Assembly: GCF_002925905.1 (NCBI RefSeq)
Contig: NZ_PRDB01000002.1
Span: 124,001-188,000 of the forward strand
Source: Klebsiella michiganensis
GTDB taxonomy: Bacteria; Pseudomonadota; Gammaproteobacteria; Enterobacterales; Enterobacteriaceae
Reading direction: 5' to 3'
DNA: 64,000 bases
Positions 35,742-47,932 of the stretch are shown here, piece by piece. Under the pieces are notes generated by a model. That model was given only the letters and a program-made list of their open reading frames with translations. It had not been told where the DNA came from and did not search any database. The position numbers and the translations under genes were made by a program. How positions within the stretch are numbered: the first letter of the stretch is position 1; each line of letters opens with the position of its first letter.

Positions 35742-37322
35742 ATGCCCACCTGTTCTTATCGCCCGGCCGCCCAGTTGCGCCAGGCGCTGCTGGACGGCGC
35801 CGAGCTGGCGCTGATCGACGTTCGCGAAGAGGCCGACTTTGCCCGCAGCCATCCGCTGTTTGCCGCTAATCTGCCGCTCAGCAAGCTGGAGCTGGATATT
35901 TTTCGGCGCGTGCCGCGCCTGACGACGCCGATTACCGTCTATGACGGCGGCGAAGGTCTGGCGGAGCGGGCCGTCGAGCGCCTGCAGAGCTGGGGCTACG
36001 AAGATGTCGCCCTGCTGGAAGGCGGCCTGCCGGGGTGGCAGCGCAGCGGCGGAGAGCTGTTCCAGGATGTGAATTCGCCGAGCAAAGCGTTCGGCGAGCT
36101 GGTGGAGAGCGAGCGGCATACCCCCTCGCTGAGCGCCGGGGAAGTGCAGGCTCTGCTCGATGGTCAACAGGAGGTGGTTGTCGTCGACGCGCGCCGTTTC
36201 GATGAGTATCACACCATGAATATTCCCGGCAGCATCAGCGTGCCCGGCGGGGAGCTGGCGCTGCGCATTGAGGGCCTGATTCCGTCATCGCAGGCGACGG
36301 TGATCGTCAACTGCGCGGGGCGCACGCGCAGTATTATCGGCACGCAGTCGCTGCGCAATGCCGGTTTGCCCAATCCGGTCTACGCGCTGCGCAACGGCAC
36401 CATCGGCTGGACCTTAGCCGGGTTTGACCTTGAGCGCGGCCAGCAGCGGCGTTATGACGCCGATTTTCGCGCCCCAGCCGAACGCGCGGCGGCGGTGAGG
36501 CAGCTGGCGGAGCGCGCCGGCGTCGCCTTTATAGACAGCCCAACCCTTCAGCGCTGGCTGCGGCAGCCCGCCCGCACCACTTACCTGTTCGACGTCCGCA
36601 GCCCGGAGGAGTACGCCGCAGGTCATCTGCCGCTGAGCGTTAGCGCGCCCGGCGGGCAGCTGGTGCAGGAAACCGACCATTTCGCCAGCGTGCGCGGGGC
36701 GCGCATTGTGCTGATTGCCGATGACGAGATACGCGCGCCGATAACGGCGTCCTGGCTGGCGCAGATGGGGTGGGAAGTGGCGGTATTACGCGATGCGCGC
36801 GCGGAAGATTTTAGCGAGCGCGGTACCCCCGCAGGCCGCGTACCGCCGGGTCCGCAGGCGGAGGAGATTGCCCCGCAGCAGCTGGCGGCACAGCTGAGGG
36901 AGCCGGGAACCGTGGTGCTGGACTTTACCACCAGCGCCAACTACGTCGCCCGGCATATTCCCGGCGCTTACTGGCTGGTACGTTCACAGCTGCGCCAGGC
37001 GCTGGAGGTGCAGCCTTCCGCCGAGCGTTACGTTGTCACCTGCGGCAGCAGCCTGCTGGCCCGCTACGCGGTGCCTGAGGTTGCGGCGTTAACCGGTAAA
37101 CCGGTGCAGCTGCTGAGCGGCGGCACGCTGGCGTGGATTGACGCCGGGCTGGAGCTGGAGCATGGCGAGACGCATCTGGCGACACCGCGCAGCGATCGCT
37201 ATCAGCGCCCGTATGAAGGTACCGATAACTCACCCGCGGCAATGCAGGCCTACCTCGATTGGGAGTTCGGCCTGGTTGAACAGCTGAAGCGCGATGGCAC
37301 GCACGGGTTTAAAGTATTGTGA
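35742..37322 (+). CDS. Four-domain rhodanese-like sulfurtransferase
   Basis: Start ATG 35742 (MPTCSYRPAAQLRQ) has AAAGGA upstream and gives 526 residues; the longer track ORF overlaps the dioxygenase gene in another frame. Four rhodanese-like repeats are seen: ALIDVREEADF, VVVDARRFDEYHTMNIPG, YLFDVRSPEEYAAGHLP and VVLDFTTSANYVARHIPG. Catalytic-loop Cys is present in repeat 2 (NCAGRTRS) and repeat 4 (TCGSSLLA); repeats 1 and 3 lack it and are probably structural. The last 20 codons are duplicated twice downstream. Confidence 0.9.
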   Translation: MPTCSYRPAAQLRQALLDGAELALIDVREEADFARSHPLFAANLPLSKLELDIFRRVPRLTTPITVYDGGEGLAERAVERLQSWGYEDVALLEGGLPGWQRSGGELFQDVNSPSKAFGELVESERHTPSLSAGEVQALLDGQQEVVVVDARRFDEYHTMNIPGSISVPGGELALRIEGLIPSSQATVIVNCAGRTRSIIGTQSLRNAGLPNPVYALRNGTIGWTLAGFDLERGQQRRYDADFRAPAERAAAVRQLAERAGVAFIDSPTLQRWLRQPARTTYLFDVRSPEEYAAGHLPLSVSAPGGQLVQETDHFASVRGARIVLIADDEIRAPITASWLAQMGWEVAVLRDARAEDFSERGTPAGRVPPGPQAEEIAPQQLAAQLREPGTVVLDFTTSANYVARHIPGAYWLVRSQLRQALEVQPSAERYVVTCGSSLLARYAVPEVAALTGKPVQLLSGGTLAWIDAGLELEHGETHLATPRSDRYQRPYEGTDNSPAAMQAYLDWEFGLVEQLKRDGTHGFKVL

Positions 37323-38268
37323 TGTCCCCCGCTCGCGCTGCGCTTAGCGGGGCTACGGGCTCACTGCCGTCTGCCATACCGTAGCCCGGACTGATGCGCA
37401 GCATCACCTCCGGGAAATTATGCCGCACTGCGCTCTGCTCCCGGGGGCGGCGCAAGCGCCTGCCCGGGCTACAGGTCCACCGCCGTCTGCCATACCGTCG
37501 CCCGGACAAATGCGCAGCATCGCCTCCGGGAAATTATGCCGCACTGCATTCTGCTCCCGGGGGCGGCGCAAAGCGCCTGCCCGGGCTACAGGTCCTGGGA
37601 GTTCGGCCTGGTTGAACAGCTGAAGCGGGATGGCACGCACGGGTTTAAAGTATTGTGATGTCCCCCCGCTCGCGCTGCGCTTAGCGGGGCTACGGGCTCA
37701 CTGCCGTCTGCCATACCGTAGCCCGGACTGATGCGCAGCATCACCTCCGGGAAATTATGCCGCACTGCGCTCTGCTCCCGGGGGCGGCGCAAGCGCCTGC
37801 CCGGGCTACAGGTCCACCGCCGTCTGCCATACCGTCGCCCGGACAGATGCGCAGCATCGCCTCCGGGGAATTATGACGCACTGCGCTCTGCTCCCGGGGG
37901 CGGCGCAAGCGCCTGCCCGGGCTACAGGTCCTGGGAGTTCGGCCTGGTTGAACAGCTGAAGCGGGATGGCACGCACGGGTTTAAAGTATTGTGATGTCCC
38001 CCCGCTCGCGCTGCGCTTAGCGGGGCTACGGGCTCACCGCCGTCTGCGGTCCGGTAGCCCGGACAGATGCGCAGCATCGCCTCCGGGAAATTATGCCGCA
38101 CTGCGCTTTGCTCCCGGGGGCGGCGCAAGCGCCTGCCCGGGCTACAGGTCCACCATCGTCTGCCATCCAGTAGCCCTGACAGATGCGCAGCATCACCTCC
38201 GGGAAATTATGCCGCACTGCGCTCTGCTCCCGGGGGCGGCGCAAAGCGCCTGCCCGGGCTACGGGCTC
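37260..38268. repeat. 336-bp tandem triplication including the rhodanese 3-prime end
   Basis: Units start at 37260, 37596 and 37932 with exact 336-bp spacing. Each begins with the codons for WEFGLVEQLKRDGTHGFKVL and the stop, followed by GATGTCCCC, GCTCGCGCTGCGCTTAGCGG and two pairs of REP-like palindromes. Copies 2 and 3 differ from copy 1 by a few substitutions (GCGGGATGG for GCGCGATGG) and one extra C. The duplicated coding ends have no start of their own. Confidence 0.93.
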
Positions 38269-38288
38269 ACTGCCGTCTGCCATACCGT
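37324..38288. repeat. REP/BIME-like palindrome array
   Basis: About six alternating pairs of two palindromes: GTAGCCCGGACNGATGCGCA...CTCCGGG (inner GATGC-GCA-GCATC stem) and GCTCCCGGGGGCGGCGCAAG...CCCGGGCTAC. Spacers contain GTCTGCCATACC. The insertion element at 38289 interrupts the last unit at GTAG/CCCGG, and the unit resumes at 39581. Confidence 0.9.
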
Positions 38289-38303
38289 AGATACTGTGAA
38301 CGC

Positions 38304-38309
38304 CTGCAA
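38304..38309 (-). promoter_or_regulatory. -35 half of a junction promoter (IS right end)
   Basis: TTGCAG on the minus strand. If the element circularises, it comes to lie exactly 17 nt before TATGAT of the left end (39573-39578), forming a sigma-70 promoter reading into the bridge RNA and recombinase gene. In the linear copy the two halves are about 1.3 kb apart. Confidence 0.6.
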
Positions 38310-38360
38310 CCATTTTTAGTTGCCGATACTTTCTCCGGCTCCCGGATGACAGGCACACCA

Positions 38361-38391
38361 ACGACAGCACTCTCTGGTGCTGTCGTTTTTT
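38361..38391 (+). terminator. Plus-strand intrinsic terminator in the IS right end
   Basis: ACGACAGCAC and GTGCTGTCGT form a 10-bp stem with a 6-nt loop, followed by a T run. It faces transcription arriving from the rhodanese operon and would protect the recombinase gene from antisense read-through. Confidence 0.8.
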
Positions 38392-38405
38392 CTCAGGGAA
38401 CGTTG

Positions 38406-41121
<2,716 letters not shown>

Positions 41122-41201
41122 TTTGCAATCCTCCTTGTTTGAAGGAGTGCAGAGATAGCAAACGCCCGCCGATGTTACACATCATCAAACATCATTTCGT
41201 C

Positions 41202-41939
41202 TCATCGGCCCGCCCCATCAGGCTCGCGCATGATCCATGAGTACTGAAATGACTTCGGCGCCGGGAAATGCGTGCGCCGACGAAACGACCCCAGCCGCTG
41301 CGGCGTGCAGTAGGTGCAGCTCCCCAGCCACTCCATGTTTTCCTCCGGCACGCCCGCGCTGCGCAGCAGGAGGTGGGCAAAGGCCCGCAGATCGAACCAC
41401 GCATTGTCGCCCGCGGTCGCTTTCGCCTGCTCCCCCTCCGACGCCGCCTGATGGGACAGGAAGAGCTGCTCCCGATGGCGTTTTGCCAGCTCGCCGGCGG
41501 GCATCGCCAGCAGCGCCTGGTAGAAGTCGCCGGTGACTTCATAGCAGCAGGGGTGAATATGCGGCCCGCTCACCACCACCAGATCTTGCGGGTCGACGTG
41601 ATAACGCTGAAACAGCGCAAGGCTATTTTCGATAATCCCGCTGGCCGCGCCGCGCCAGCCTGCGTGCACGCTGCAAACATAGCGCCCATCGCGCGACGCC
41701 ATCAGCAGCGGCAGACAGTCGGCGGTCACCACGCCCATCTTTTGCCCGCTGACGGCGGTAAACATCGCATCGGCGTGGGGGCGCTCCGCCTGCGGCGCCC
41801 GATACTCATGTACGATATTGCTGTGAACCAGTTTAACCGGCGCCATTTCGCTATAGGGAAAGGCGGCGGTTTCATGAACGTCGAGAAAGGTGTAGCGGAT
41901 ACCGGGGATATCGCTCAGTAAGCGGGATGTAAAAGACAT
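41202..41939 (-). CDS. PgeF/YfiH-family (DUF152, laccase-domain) protein
   Basis: The family has been linked to purine nucleoside cleavage and to editing of peptidoglycan precursors, and was once called polyphenol oxidase. The metal-site motifs VTADCLPLL and CSVHAGWRGAASGI, and the C-terminal LGSCTYCTPQRLGSFRR, are present. I choose ATG 41939 (MSFTSRLLSDIPGIRY), 245 residues, near the 243 of E. coli YfiH; the track ORF adds 20 codons. The SD is weak at either start. Enterics carry yfiH elsewhere, so this is probably a second paralogue. Confidence 0.83.
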   Translation of the reverse strand: MSFTSRLLSDIPGIRYTFLDVHETAAFPYSEMAPVKLVHSNIVHEYRAPQAERPHADAMFTAVSGQKMGVVTADCLPLLMASRDGRYVCSVHAGWRGAASGIIENSLALFQRYHVDPQDLVVVSGPHIHPCCYEVTGDFYQALLAMPAGELAKRHREQLFLSHQAASEGEQAKATAGDNAWFDLRAFAHLLLRSAGVPEENMEWLGSCTYCTPQRLGSFRRRTHFPAPKSFQYSWIMREPDGAGR

Positions 41940-42003
41940 GATGCTCGGAAGAATCAATGGATGATGATTTAACCTATGCCAAAGTAGAGAGATGCGCAAG
42001 GCG

Positions 42004-42048
42004 GATTCCCGGGCAAGGCGCGGCTTTACCGCGCCGCCCCCGGGAATC
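42004..42048. repeat. REP-like palindrome after mhpT
   Basis: GATTCCCGGG and CCCGGGAATC arms enclose a GGCGCGG ... CCGCGCC stem. It lies just downstream of the mhpT stop and may end the mhp transcript. Confidence 0.75.
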
Positions 42049-42059
42049 AGCGAAAATGC

Positions 42060-43256
42060 TCAGGCCAGCGCCGTGCGCTTTTGTCGGCTCATCAGCCAGA
42101 ACACCGCCGCGCCCGCCAGCAGAATGCCGGGAGCGGACGCGGCCATCACCCCGACGGTGCCGGTGCCCAGCGCCAGCATTTTGCCCGCCAGCAGCGGACC
42201 GCTCATCGCGCCGAGACGGCCAATCGCCACCGCCGTCCCTACGCCGGTGGCGCGGATTTCGGTGCGATAGAACAGCGGAGCCAGCGCGTAAAGCACGCTC
42301 TGGCCGCCGGTGGCAAACAGTCCGGCGACAAAGCCGGAGAAGAGCATTGCGGTCAGCGAGGACGCGGTCCCCAGCGCCAGCAGCGACGCCAGCATGCCGG
42401 TATAGATCAGCAGCGACATCCACAGCGGGCTGAGCTTATCCATCAGCGCCCCCAGCAGCAGCGTGCCGCAGGCGGCGCCGAACTGCAGGACAAACATCAC
42501 CCCCGCCGCCTCGCTGGGGCTGAACCCCTGGCCGACTAACAGCATCGGCAGCCAGTTGATCAGCATATAGACCACCAGCAGCGTGAAAAAATAGCACAGC
42601 CACAGCAGCAGCGTGGCGGTAGCGTTGCCCGGCGCGAGGAGCGTGCGCAGCGGCACGCCCCGCGCGCTGCGCTGAAACACCGGCGATTCCGGCAGCCAGC
42701 GCAGCAGCAGCGGCACCAGCAGCAGCGGAACGATACCGCCGATCCAGAACACCGTTTGCCAGGCCGCGGCAAGGCCGAAAAAGCCCAGCGCCGCCGCCAG
42801 CGCCGCGCCGATGGGGACGCCGCAGTACATCAGGCTGACCGCCCTTCCGCGAAAGCTGGGGCCGGCGGCCTCGGAGGTTAAGGCAATCAGATTCGGCAGC
42901 GCCGCGCCCAGGCCGACGCCGGTCAGCAGCCGGGCCAGCAGCAGCGTGGGATAATTCCACGCCAGCGCGGTAGCGATTGAGAACAGGCCAAAGAGCAGCA
43001 CCGAGCCCAGCAGAATTCGCTTGCGGCCATAGCGATCCGCCAGCATGCCGCCCACCAGCGCGCCGGGCAGCAGGCCGAGGATCCCGGCGCTGAAAATCCA
43101 GCCCATCTGCATTTTATCCAGCGCGAACGCCTGCGCCATGCCTACGGCGGCGATGCCTGCCGCCTGCAGATCCAGCCCTTCCATCAGGGCCACCATAAAA
43201 CAGAGCCCGACGGTTAACATCAGGCGCGAATTGCTTGCAGTCGTTGTTTGGGTCAT
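42060..43256 (-). CDS. mhpT: 3-(3-hydroxyphenyl)propionate MFS transporter MhpT
   Basis: A 398-residue aromatic acid:H+ symporter of the major facilitator family with 12 spans. Characteristic motifs are EGLDLQAAGIAAVG (the acidic residue in span 1 of AAHS carriers) and GGMLADRYGRKRIL in the 2-3 loop. It is the last gene of the mhp operon, 74 bp after mhpE, in the E. coli order. Confidence 0.92.
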   Translation of the reverse strand: MTQTTTASNSRLMLTVGLCFMVALMEGLDLQAAGIAAVGMAQAFALDKMQMGWIFSAGILGLLPGALVGGMLADRYGRKRILLGSVLLFGLFSIATALAWNYPTLLLARLLTGVGLGAALPNLIALTSEAAGPSFRGRAVSLMYCGVPIGAALAAALGFFGLAAAWQTVFWIGGIVPLLLVPLLLRWLPESPVFQRSARGVPLRTLLAPGNATATLLLWLCYFFTLLVVYMLINWLPMLLVGQGFSPSEAAGVMFVLQFGAACGTLLLGALMDKLSPLWMSLLIYTGMLASLLALGTASSLTAMLFSGFVAGLFATGGQSVLYALAPLFYRTEIRATGVGTAVAIGRLGAMSGPLLAGKMLALGTGTVGVMAASAPGILLAGAAVFWLMSRQKRTALA

Positions 43257-43298
43257 AGGGTACCTTTGCGATATCCGGACAAGCGGAGCAGGTGAATG

Positions 43299-43321
43299 GC
43301 GGCTGATACGTTGCCAGCCGC
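43299..43321 (-). terminator. Hairpin in the mhpE-mhpT gap
   Basis: GCGGCTG and CAGCCGC form a 7-bp stem with a 9-nt loop. There is no U-tract; it may stabilise the upstream mRNA or damp mhpT expression. Confidence 0.35.
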
Positions 43322-43330
43322 GCGTTGCTT

Positions 43331-44347
43331 TTATTTGCTGCGGTTAAGCAGATCCAGCGCGACGTCGACGATCATATCCTCCTGACCGCCCACCATCCGC
43401 CGCTTGCCGAGCTCGACGAGGATATCCACCGCGCTCAGGCCGTAGCGCCCGGCGGCCGCTTCGCTGTGGCGCAGAAAGCTGGAGTAAACCCCGGCATAGC
43501 CCAGCGCCAGCGTTTCGCGGTCAACCCGCACCGGGCGATCCTGCAGCGGGCGCACCAGCTCATCGGCGGCGTTCATCAGAGCATACAGATCGGTACCGTG
43601 ATTCCAGCCGAGCTTATCGGCGGCGGCGATAAACACCTCCAGCGGCGCGTTGCCCGCCCCAGCCCCCATCCCCGCCAGGCTGGCATCGATACGGTCGCAG
43701 CCCTCTTCCACCGCGGCGATGGAGTTGGCCACGCCGAGACTGAGGTTATGGTGCGCGTGCATCCCGGTGGCGGTTTCCGGCTTCAGCACCGCCTTGAGGG
43801 CGCGGAAGCGATCGCGAATATCGTTCATGTTCATCGCCCCGCCGGAATCCACCACGTAAATACAGGTGGCGCCGTAGGATTCCATCTTCAGCGCCTGCTG
43901 CGCCAGCTGTTCCGGGGAGGTCATATGGCTCATCATCAGGAAGCCGACGGTGTCCATGCCCAGCTCGCGGGCGAAGGCGATATGCTGCGCGGAAACATCC
44001 GCCTCGGTGCAGTGGGTCGCCACGCGCACCACCCGCGCCCCGGCCTGATACGCGTTTTTCAGGTCGTGCAGAGTGCCAATGCCGGGTAGCAATAAAGTGG
44101 CGATCTTCGCCTGGCTGACCGACTCCGCCGCCGCCTCAATCCACTGCAGGTCGCTGTACGCGCCGAAGCCGTAGTTAAAGCTGGAACCCTGCAGACCGTC
44201 GCCGTGGGCCACCTCTATCGAATCGACGCCCGCGCAATCCAGCGCCCGGGCAATCTGGCGCACATTGTCGAGCGAGTATTGATGACGAATCGCGTGCATC
44301 CCGTCGCGCAGGGTCACGTCTGAGATATAGAGTTTTTTGCCGTTCAT
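43331..44347 (-). CDS. mhpE: 4-hydroxy-2-oxovalerate aldolase MhpE
   Basis: This cleaves 4-hydroxy-2-oxopentanoate to pyruvate and acetaldehyde, the last-but-one step of the meta-cleavage path. The 338-residue DRE-TIM protein has [16 protein letters not shown] with the catalytic Arg/Asp, and [16 protein letters not shown] with metal-binding His. It overlaps mhpF by 4 nt; the two enzymes form a channelling complex in related systems. Confidence 0.96.
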   Translation of the reverse strand: MNGKKLYISDVTLRDGMHAIRHQYSLDNVRQIARALDCAGVDSIEVAHGDGLQGSSFNYGFGAYSDLQWIEAAAESVSQAKIATLLLPGIGTLHDLKNAYQAGARVVRVATHCTEADVSAQHIAFARELGMDTVGFLMMSHMTSPEQLAQQALKMESYGATCIYVVDSGGAMNMNDIRDRFRALKAVLKPETATGMHAHHNLSLGVANSIAAVEEGCDRIDASLAGMGAGAGNAPLEVFIAAADKLGWNHGTDLYALMNAADELVRPLQDRPVRVDRETLALGYAGVYSSFLRHSEAAAGRYGLSAVDILVELGKRRMVGGQEDMIVDVALDLLNRSK

Positions 44348-45294
44348 GCTGCTTCTCCCGCCGCGTCGTTCATCGCCTGGACCATTTTTTCCGCCGTCTC
44401 CAGCGCCGCCGACGTCATAATATCGAGGTTACCCGCGTAGGCTGGCAGATAGTGCGCCGCCCCTTCGACCTCGAGATAAACCGCCGTTTTCAGGCCCGAG
44501 AAGCGGCCGACGCCCGGCAGGTTTACCGGTTTATCTTCCGGGATGACCTCAAACTGCACCTGCTGCTTCAGGCGATATCCCGGCACGTAGGCCTGCACCG
44601 CCGCCGCCATCTCGGCGATCGACGCGGCAATCGCCTGCTGCGATGCCGCTTCGCTCAGGACATAAACGGTGTCGCGCATCATCAGCGGCGGCTCCGCCGG
44701 ATTCAGCACGATAATCGCTTTGCCTTTCGCCGCGCCGCCCACTTTCTCAATGGCCTGCGAGGTGGTTTCGGTAAATTCATCAATGTTGGCGCGCGTCCCC
44801 GGCCCGGCGGATTTGCTGGCAATTGAGGCGACGATCTCCGCATAGTGCACTTTTGCCACCCGAGAGACCGCCGCCACCATCGGGATGGTGGCCTGGCCGC
44901 CGCAGGTCACCATATTGACGTTGCCTTCGGCCAGATTGGCCTCAAGATTGACCACCGGCACGCAGTACGGGCCGATGGCCGCCGGGGTCAGGTCGATCAC
45001 CCGGATCCCCGGCCTGGCTTCCCGCAGCGCGGCGTCGTTTTTCACGTGCGCTCCGGCGCTGGTGGCGTCAAAAACCACATCGATATCGGCGAATTCCGCC
45101 ATCTGCATCAGGCCGCCAACGCCCTCGTGCGTGGTGGCGACGCCCATGCGCCGGGCGCGGGCCAGGCCGTCGGACTCAGGGTCGATGCCGACCATTACCG
45201 CCATCTCCAGGTGCTGCCCGTGGCGCAGAATTTTGATCATTAAATCGGTGCCGATATTGCCGGAGCCGATAATGGCGACTTTACGTTTACTCAT
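44344..45294 (-). CDS. mhpF: Acetaldehyde dehydrogenase (acylating) MhpF
   Basis: This converts acetaldehyde, CoA and NAD+ to acetyl-CoA. Start ATG 45294 ([20 protein letters not shown]) begins the Rossmann motif directly; the track start eight codons earlier is unnecessary. The catalytic Cys lies in [15 protein letters not shown]. 316 residues. It overlaps the mhpD end by 8 nt. Confidence 0.96.
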   Translation of the reverse strand: MSKRKVAIIGSGNIGTDLMIKILRHGQHLEMAVMVGIDPESDGLARARRMGVATTHEGVGGLMQMAEFADIDVVFDATSAGAHVKNDAALREARPGIRVIDLTPAAIGPYCVPVVNLEANLAEGNVNMVTCGGQATIPMVAAVSRVAKVHYAEIVASIASKSAGPGTRANIDEFTETTSQAIEKVGGAAKGKAIIVLNPAEPPLMMRDTVYVLSEAASQQAIAASIAEMAAAVQAYVPGYRLKQQVQFEVIPEDKPVNLPGVGRFSGLKTAVYLEVEGAAHYLPAYAGNLDIMTSAALETAEKMVQAMNDAAGEAA

Positions 45295-46093
45295 CACTCT
45301 CTTCCTCTTTGGCGACAAAGGTCGCCGCCACTGAACCTAAACCGTCGATATGGGCGGCAAAACGATCGCCGGCGGTAATCGCCACCATCGGGCCTAACGC
45401 CCCGGTCAGCACGATATCCCCCGCCCGCAGCGGCTCGCCGAGGCTGGCCATTTTGCGCGCCAGCCACACCGCCGCGTTCAGCGGATGGCCAAGACATTCG
45501 CTGCCGCGCCCGCTGGAGACCTCTTCCTCGTTACGGGTCATGCGCATCGCGCAGTTTTTCAGATCCAGCCCATCCGGGCGCCGCGCCGGGCTACCCAGCA
45601 CGTAAACGCCGCAGGAGGCGTTATCGGCGACCGTATCGACAAAGCCAATCGACCAGTCGCGAATACGGCTGCCGACCACCTCCAGCGCGGGAAGCACCCA
45701 GTCGATGGCGGCGTACAGTTCATCAAAGGTGGTATCGGCATGCGGCAGATCGCGTTTCAGCACCAGGGCGATTTCGGCCTCCACTTTCGGCTGCAGCACC
45801 CGGGAGAACGGCACATCGGCGTTATCGCCGTAGCACATGTCGGCAAACAAGGTGCCGAAGTCCGGCTGGTCAACGCCCAGCTGCTGCTGCACTTTAGGAT
45901 GGGTCAGCCCCACCTTGCGTCCCGCCACCCGGCGGCCGTTCGCCACGTGGTGCTGCACGTTCATCCGCTGGATGGCGTAGGCCGCTTCCGCGTTGTCAAC
46001 GCCGAGCGCATCGCGCAGCGGTTCAATCGCCTGGCCGCGGCTTTCCGCCTCACGCAGACGCTGCGCTAGTTGTTCAAGAGATAAGGTTGTCAT
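45287..46093 (-). CDS. mhpD: 2-keto-4-pentenoate hydratase MhpD
   Basis: This hydrates 2-hydroxypenta-2,4-dienoate to 4-hydroxy-2-oxopentanoate. Strong family blocks: [65 protein letters not shown] 46093 (MTTLSLEQ) has AGGAG five nt upstream and is preferred over the GTG two codons earlier. 268 residues. Confidence 0.96.
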   Translation of the reverse strand: MTTLSLEQLAQRLREAESRGQAIEPLRDALGVDNAEAAYAIQRMNVQHHVANGRRVAGRKVGLTHPKVQQQLGVDQPDFGTLFADMCYGDNADVPFSRVLQPKVEAEIALVLKRDLPHADTTFDELYAAIDWVLPALEVVGSRIRDWSIGFVDTVADNASCGVYVLGSPARRPDGLDLKNCAMRMTRNEEEVSSGRGSECLGHPLNAAVWLARKMASLGEPLRAGDIVLTGALGPMVAITAGDRFAAHIDGLGSVAATFVAKEEESDE

Positions 46094-46102
46094 CAGCACT
46101 CC

Positions 46103-46969
46103 TCAGGTACGCGCCAGAAAATCGAGCACCAGCTGGTTAAAGCTCTCCGCGTGCTCCCACTGCGCCCAGTGACCGCAGTCGCGATAGATATGCAGTTCGG
46201 AACCGTTAATGCCCGCCAGCAGGCGCAGCCCGGCGTCCATCGGTACAAAGCGATCGTTACGCCCCCAGACGATCAGGGTCTGCGCGCGGATTTCGCCGAG
46301 ACGCGGGCTAAAATCCGGGAACTGCTTCGGGTTCGCTTCCAGGCTTTGGACGAAATTATCCAGATGCTCCCGGCGCGACAGCATATTATTGAGGCGCGCT
46401 TCAAACAGCGCGTCGGTCAAATCGCGGGTATCGAAGACAAAGATGTTCATCATCTTTTTCAGGTTTTCGATGGTCGGCTCACGGTACAGGCCGTTCAGCA
46501 GCTTGATGCCTTCCGTCGGCATCGGCGTAAACAGGCTCATACCGCCGGTTCCGCCGCCCATCAGCACCAGTTTGCCGACGCGCTCCGGCCAGCTGAGGGT
46601 AAAGGCCACCGCGCTGTGTCCGCCCATCGAATTGCCCAGCAGATGCACTTTGCTGATATCCAGCTGGTCAATCACGCTTTTCAGCACCCTGGCGTTCAGG
46701 TCGGAACGGGAGCCGCGGTTGACGATAGAATCGCTTTTTCCCCAGCCGGGGCAGTCCAGCAGAATGACCCGGTAGCCCGCCTCGACCAGCGGGTCGATAT
46801 TGCGGTTAAAGTTGGCCCAGCCGGTAGCCCCGGGGCCGGAGCCGTGCAGCAGGACCACGGTTTCGTCGCCCTCGCCGCAGTCATTAAAATGGATGCGTAA
46901 TGTTTCTCCGCCCTCTTCCACGTTGAGGAAACGGCTGGTGGCGGCTTCGGTTTGCGGTTGGTAGCTCAT
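46103..46969 (-). CDS. mhpC: 2-hydroxy-6-oxonona-2,4-dienedioate hydrolase MhpC
   Basis: An alpha/beta hydrolase that cleaves the meta-fission product to succinate and hydroxypentadienoate. Oxyanion [15 protein letters not shown], nucleophile elbow [10 protein letters not shown], the Asp in [12 protein letters not shown] and the His in [10 protein letters not shown] complete the triad. The second of two tandem ATGs ([16 protein letters not shown]) has better SD spacing and matches E. coli. 288 residues. Confidence 0.96.
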   Translation of the reverse strand: MSYQPQTEAATSRFLNVEEGGETLRIHFNDCGEGDETVVLLHGSGPGATGWANFNRNIDPLVEAGYRVILLDCPGWGKSDSIVNRGSRSDLNARVLKSVIDQLDISKVHLLGNSMGGHSAVAFTLSWPERVGKLVLMGGGTGGMSLFTPMPTEGIKLLNGLYREPTIENLKKMMNIFVFDTRDLTDALFEARLNNMLSRREHLDNFVQSLEANPKQFPDFSPRLGEIRAQTLIVWGRNDRFVPMDAGLRLLAGINGSELHIYRDCGHWAQWEHAESFNQLVLDFLART

Positions 46970-46986
46970 CATATTCTCCCGTTAAT

Positions 46987-47931
46987 TCAGTTCTGCGCGG
47001 CGGCGCTCAGCGAGCCAAATCCGGCAATCCACTCGGGGATTGGTCGGTAATAGCGGCCTTCGCAGCGCCAGCGGCCAAATGCGGATAGCGCGGCAAAGGC
47101 GGCCACCCAGGCTTTAATTTCGTGCGTCGATTTCCCGGCCATTGCCGACAGCTCTTCGTTACTGACGGCATCCAGCTCCGCCAGCCGCCCCTGCTCCAGC
47201 AGGCTCATAAAGCGGGTATCCCAGACGGGGTTGAGCGGATAGAGCGAGTTCTGGTCCTCGATAAACTGCTTCGCCGCGCTAATGACCCGCTGCTGGCGCA
47301 GTTCACGCTCGTCCGGCGGCAGCTGCCTGCCGCTGCCCAGCAGCCGGTCGCGCATATGGGCATCGGCCTTCGCCAGCTCCGGTACCGGCGGCTGATGCGA
47401 CAGGCCGCCGGAGCCAAGGATTAATACCCGTTTATTGAGGGTGGTCAGGAAGCGGCCAATGGCTTCGCCCAGCATGCGGGTGCGCTGAAAGCCCGGCAGC
47501 GGCGACGCCACGCCGTTGATAAACACCGGCAGAACCGGCAGGGTATCCAGCCCGCCGAGCAGGAACTCCAGCGGTTGCGCAAAGCCGTGATCCACCTGCA
47601 TGCAGTAGGAGACCGCCAGATCGATGCCCTCTTTCATCACCGCGTGGGCGCAGGCCTCCGCCAGCGCCGTCGGCACCGGCAGAACGCCGCTGGCGCTGCT
47701 GAAGTCGCCGATAGCGGTCGCCCCGATGCCTAAACAGAACGGCGGCATCACATCGTAGAAAAAGCCGTTGTAGTGATCGGGAGCAAACAGCACCACCAGC
47801 TCCGGGTCGAAGGCGGCAATGCGCGCCCGCGCGTCGGCGATAGTGCCGTTCACTTCGTCCAGTACCGCCTGTTCCGGGTCAACGTAGCCCACCAGCGGGG
47901 TATGGGAGAGGCAATGAAGATACGCGTTCAT
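46987..47931 (-). CDS. mhpB: 2,3-dihydroxyphenylpropionate 1,2-dioxygenase MhpB
   Basis: An extradiol ring-cleaving dioxygenase (LigB type, Fe2+). [48 protein letters not shown] and [11 protein letters not shown] carry the metal and acid-base histidines. Start ATG 47931 follows the mhpA stop by 1 nt; the track start six codons earlier lies within mhpA. 314 residues. Confidence 0.96.
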   Translation of the reverse strand: MNAYLHCLSHTPLVGYVDPEQAVLDEVNGTIADARARIAAFDPELVVLFAPDHYNGFFYDVMPPFCLGIGATAIGDFSSASGVLPVPTALAEACAHAVMKEGIDLAVSYCMQVDHGFAQPLEFLLGGLDTLPVLPVFINGVASPLPGFQRTRMLGEAIGRFLTTLNKRVLILGSGGLSHQPPVPELAKADAHMRDRLLGSGRQLPPDERELRQQRVISAAKQFIEDQNSLYPLNPVWDTRFMSLLEQGRLAELDAVSNEELSAMAGKSTHEIKAWVAAFAALSAFGRWRCEGRYYRPIPEWIAGFGSLSAAAQN

Positions 47932-47932
47932 A

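Noticed and set aside
37731-37994. ORF fusing REP sequence to WEFGLVEQLKRDGTHGFKVL
   Set aside because: The coding-like tail is a duplicated fragment of the rhodanese 3-prime end; there is no proper start or ribosome-binding site.
37324-38288. CRISPR-like regular repetition
   Set aside because: The repeats are GC-rich, internally palindromic in pairs, and the spacers are themselves repeated. No cas genes are nearby. They are REP/BIME-like units within a tandem triplication.
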